6,440 nucleotides of DNA from Clostridia bacterium (lineage in GTDB: Bacteria > Bacillota > Clostridia > Oscillospirales > CAG-272). Below are positions 6,100 through 6,440 of the stretch, in pieces. How positions within the stretch are numbered: the first letter of the stretch is position 1; each line of letters opens with the position of its first letter. The notes below the pieces were generated by a model that saw nothing but the letters and a program-made list of their open reading frames with translations, was not told the origin of the DNA and did no database searches. The translations under genes were made by a program, and so were the position numbers. The stretch lies in NCBI GenBank assembly GCA_017556845.1, contig JAFYMA010000025.1, positions 1 to 6,440 of the forward strand. Reading direction: 5' to 3'.

Positions 6100-6440
6100 T
6101 GCAGGGGTATAATTTAATTGCGGTGTATAATAAAAACGCTGACAGAATACTGATGTGCGTGAGAAAAAAAGATCCGTATAAGGGACTGTCGAATCTCGTA
6201 GGAGGTAAGATCGAAAAGGATGAGGAAAGTGAGATGGCGGCGTACAGAGAGCTTTTTGAAGAAACGAGTATAACACGTAAGGATATTAAGCTGCATAGAC
6301 TGATGGATTTTTCATATCCGTTTGACGATTGCTACGTTGAGGTATATGCAGGACGGCTAAATAAAGATGTGCAGGTTAGCGGCGATGAAAATGATCTTTA
6401 TTGGTCAACGCTCGAATGTGATTTTTTTGATATGAGCAAA
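6099..6440 (+). CDS. NUDIX hydrolase, N-terminal part (3' end outside window)
   Basis: The first 114 residues are visible; the frame is still open at the window edge. The fold begins with a strand-like MQGYNLIAVYNKNADRILMC and continues through LVGGKIEKDEE (33-43) into the NUDIX box: G36, E42, R50-E51, E54 and E55, spaced as in GX5EX7REUXEEXGU. The glycine near the end of the box is Ser57 instead. The Glu residues that bind the metal are intact, so it should hydrolyse a nucleoside diphosphate linked to some group X. Substrate cannot be told from sequence; a MutT-like role on oxidised dNTPs is one possibility among many. The ATG shares its A with the comEC stop (TAATG), and GAGGA lies 6 nt upstream, so translation is probably coupled to comEC and the two are co-transcribed. 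It is cytoplasmic, with no signal peptide. Confidence 0.92.
   Translation, partial: MQGYNLIAVYNKNADRILMCVRKKDPYKGLSNLVGGKIEKDEESEMAAYRELFEETSITRKDIKLHRLMDFSYPFDDCYVEVYAGRLNKDVQVSGDENDLYWSTLECDFFDMSK

Noticed and set aside
5803..6296. Minus-strand frames of 157 and 60 residues spanning the comEC-NUDIX junction
   Set aside because: They are rich in Phe, Tyr and Ser from complemented purine-rich codons and cover two well-supported sense genes.

Overview
The window looks like ordinary chromosomal DNA from a low-to-moderate GC Gram-positive bacterium, most likely of the class Clostridia (Oscillospiraceae/Ruminococcaceae-like). This placement is an inference. It rests on the AT-rich intergenic DNA with a near-perfect sigma-A type promoter, on GAGG-type ribosome binding sites, on the rimO-pgsA gene pair that is common in Firmicutes, and on the sequence character of the proteins. 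No tRNA, rRNA, CRISPR array, insertion sequence or phage gene was seen.

Layout. Bases 1-276 hold the 3' end of a plus-strand gene for a TPR-like helical-repeat protein. It converges on a minus-strand gene, and a strong 12-bp hairpin at 283-312 lies between the two stop codons. Bases 320-3673 are a minus-strand cluster transcribed rimO -> pgsA -> argH. It encodes the ribosomal protein S12 methylthiotransferase, phosphatidylglycerophosphate synthase and argininosuccinate lyase. The gaps are 16 nt and 44 nt, which suggests one transcript ending at the hairpin. Bases 3674-3849 are a divergent, very AT-rich promoter region. Bases 3850-6099 encode a ComEC/Rec2-family membrane protein on the plus strand. 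A NUDIX hydrolase gene follows from 6099, overlaps the comEC stop codon by one base, and runs off the window end.

How the genes relate. The left cluster combines three housekeeping functions: translation (S12 modification), membrane lipid synthesis and arginine biosynthesis. They share no pathway, so co-transcription probably reflects growth-linked expression. The right operon pairs a DNA-uptake channel homologue with a NUDIX hydrolase, a family that often cleans up nucleotides. A functional link between these two is only suggested by the overlap.

Most notable points. The C-terminal metallo-beta-lactamase-like domain of the ComEC protein has lost most expected metal-binding residues, so it may be a non-catalytic remnant. 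The comEC promoter is close to consensus and carries a 15-nt palindrome over its -10 box, yet the gene has almost no Shine-Dalgarno sequence. I found no convincing new biological system in this window.
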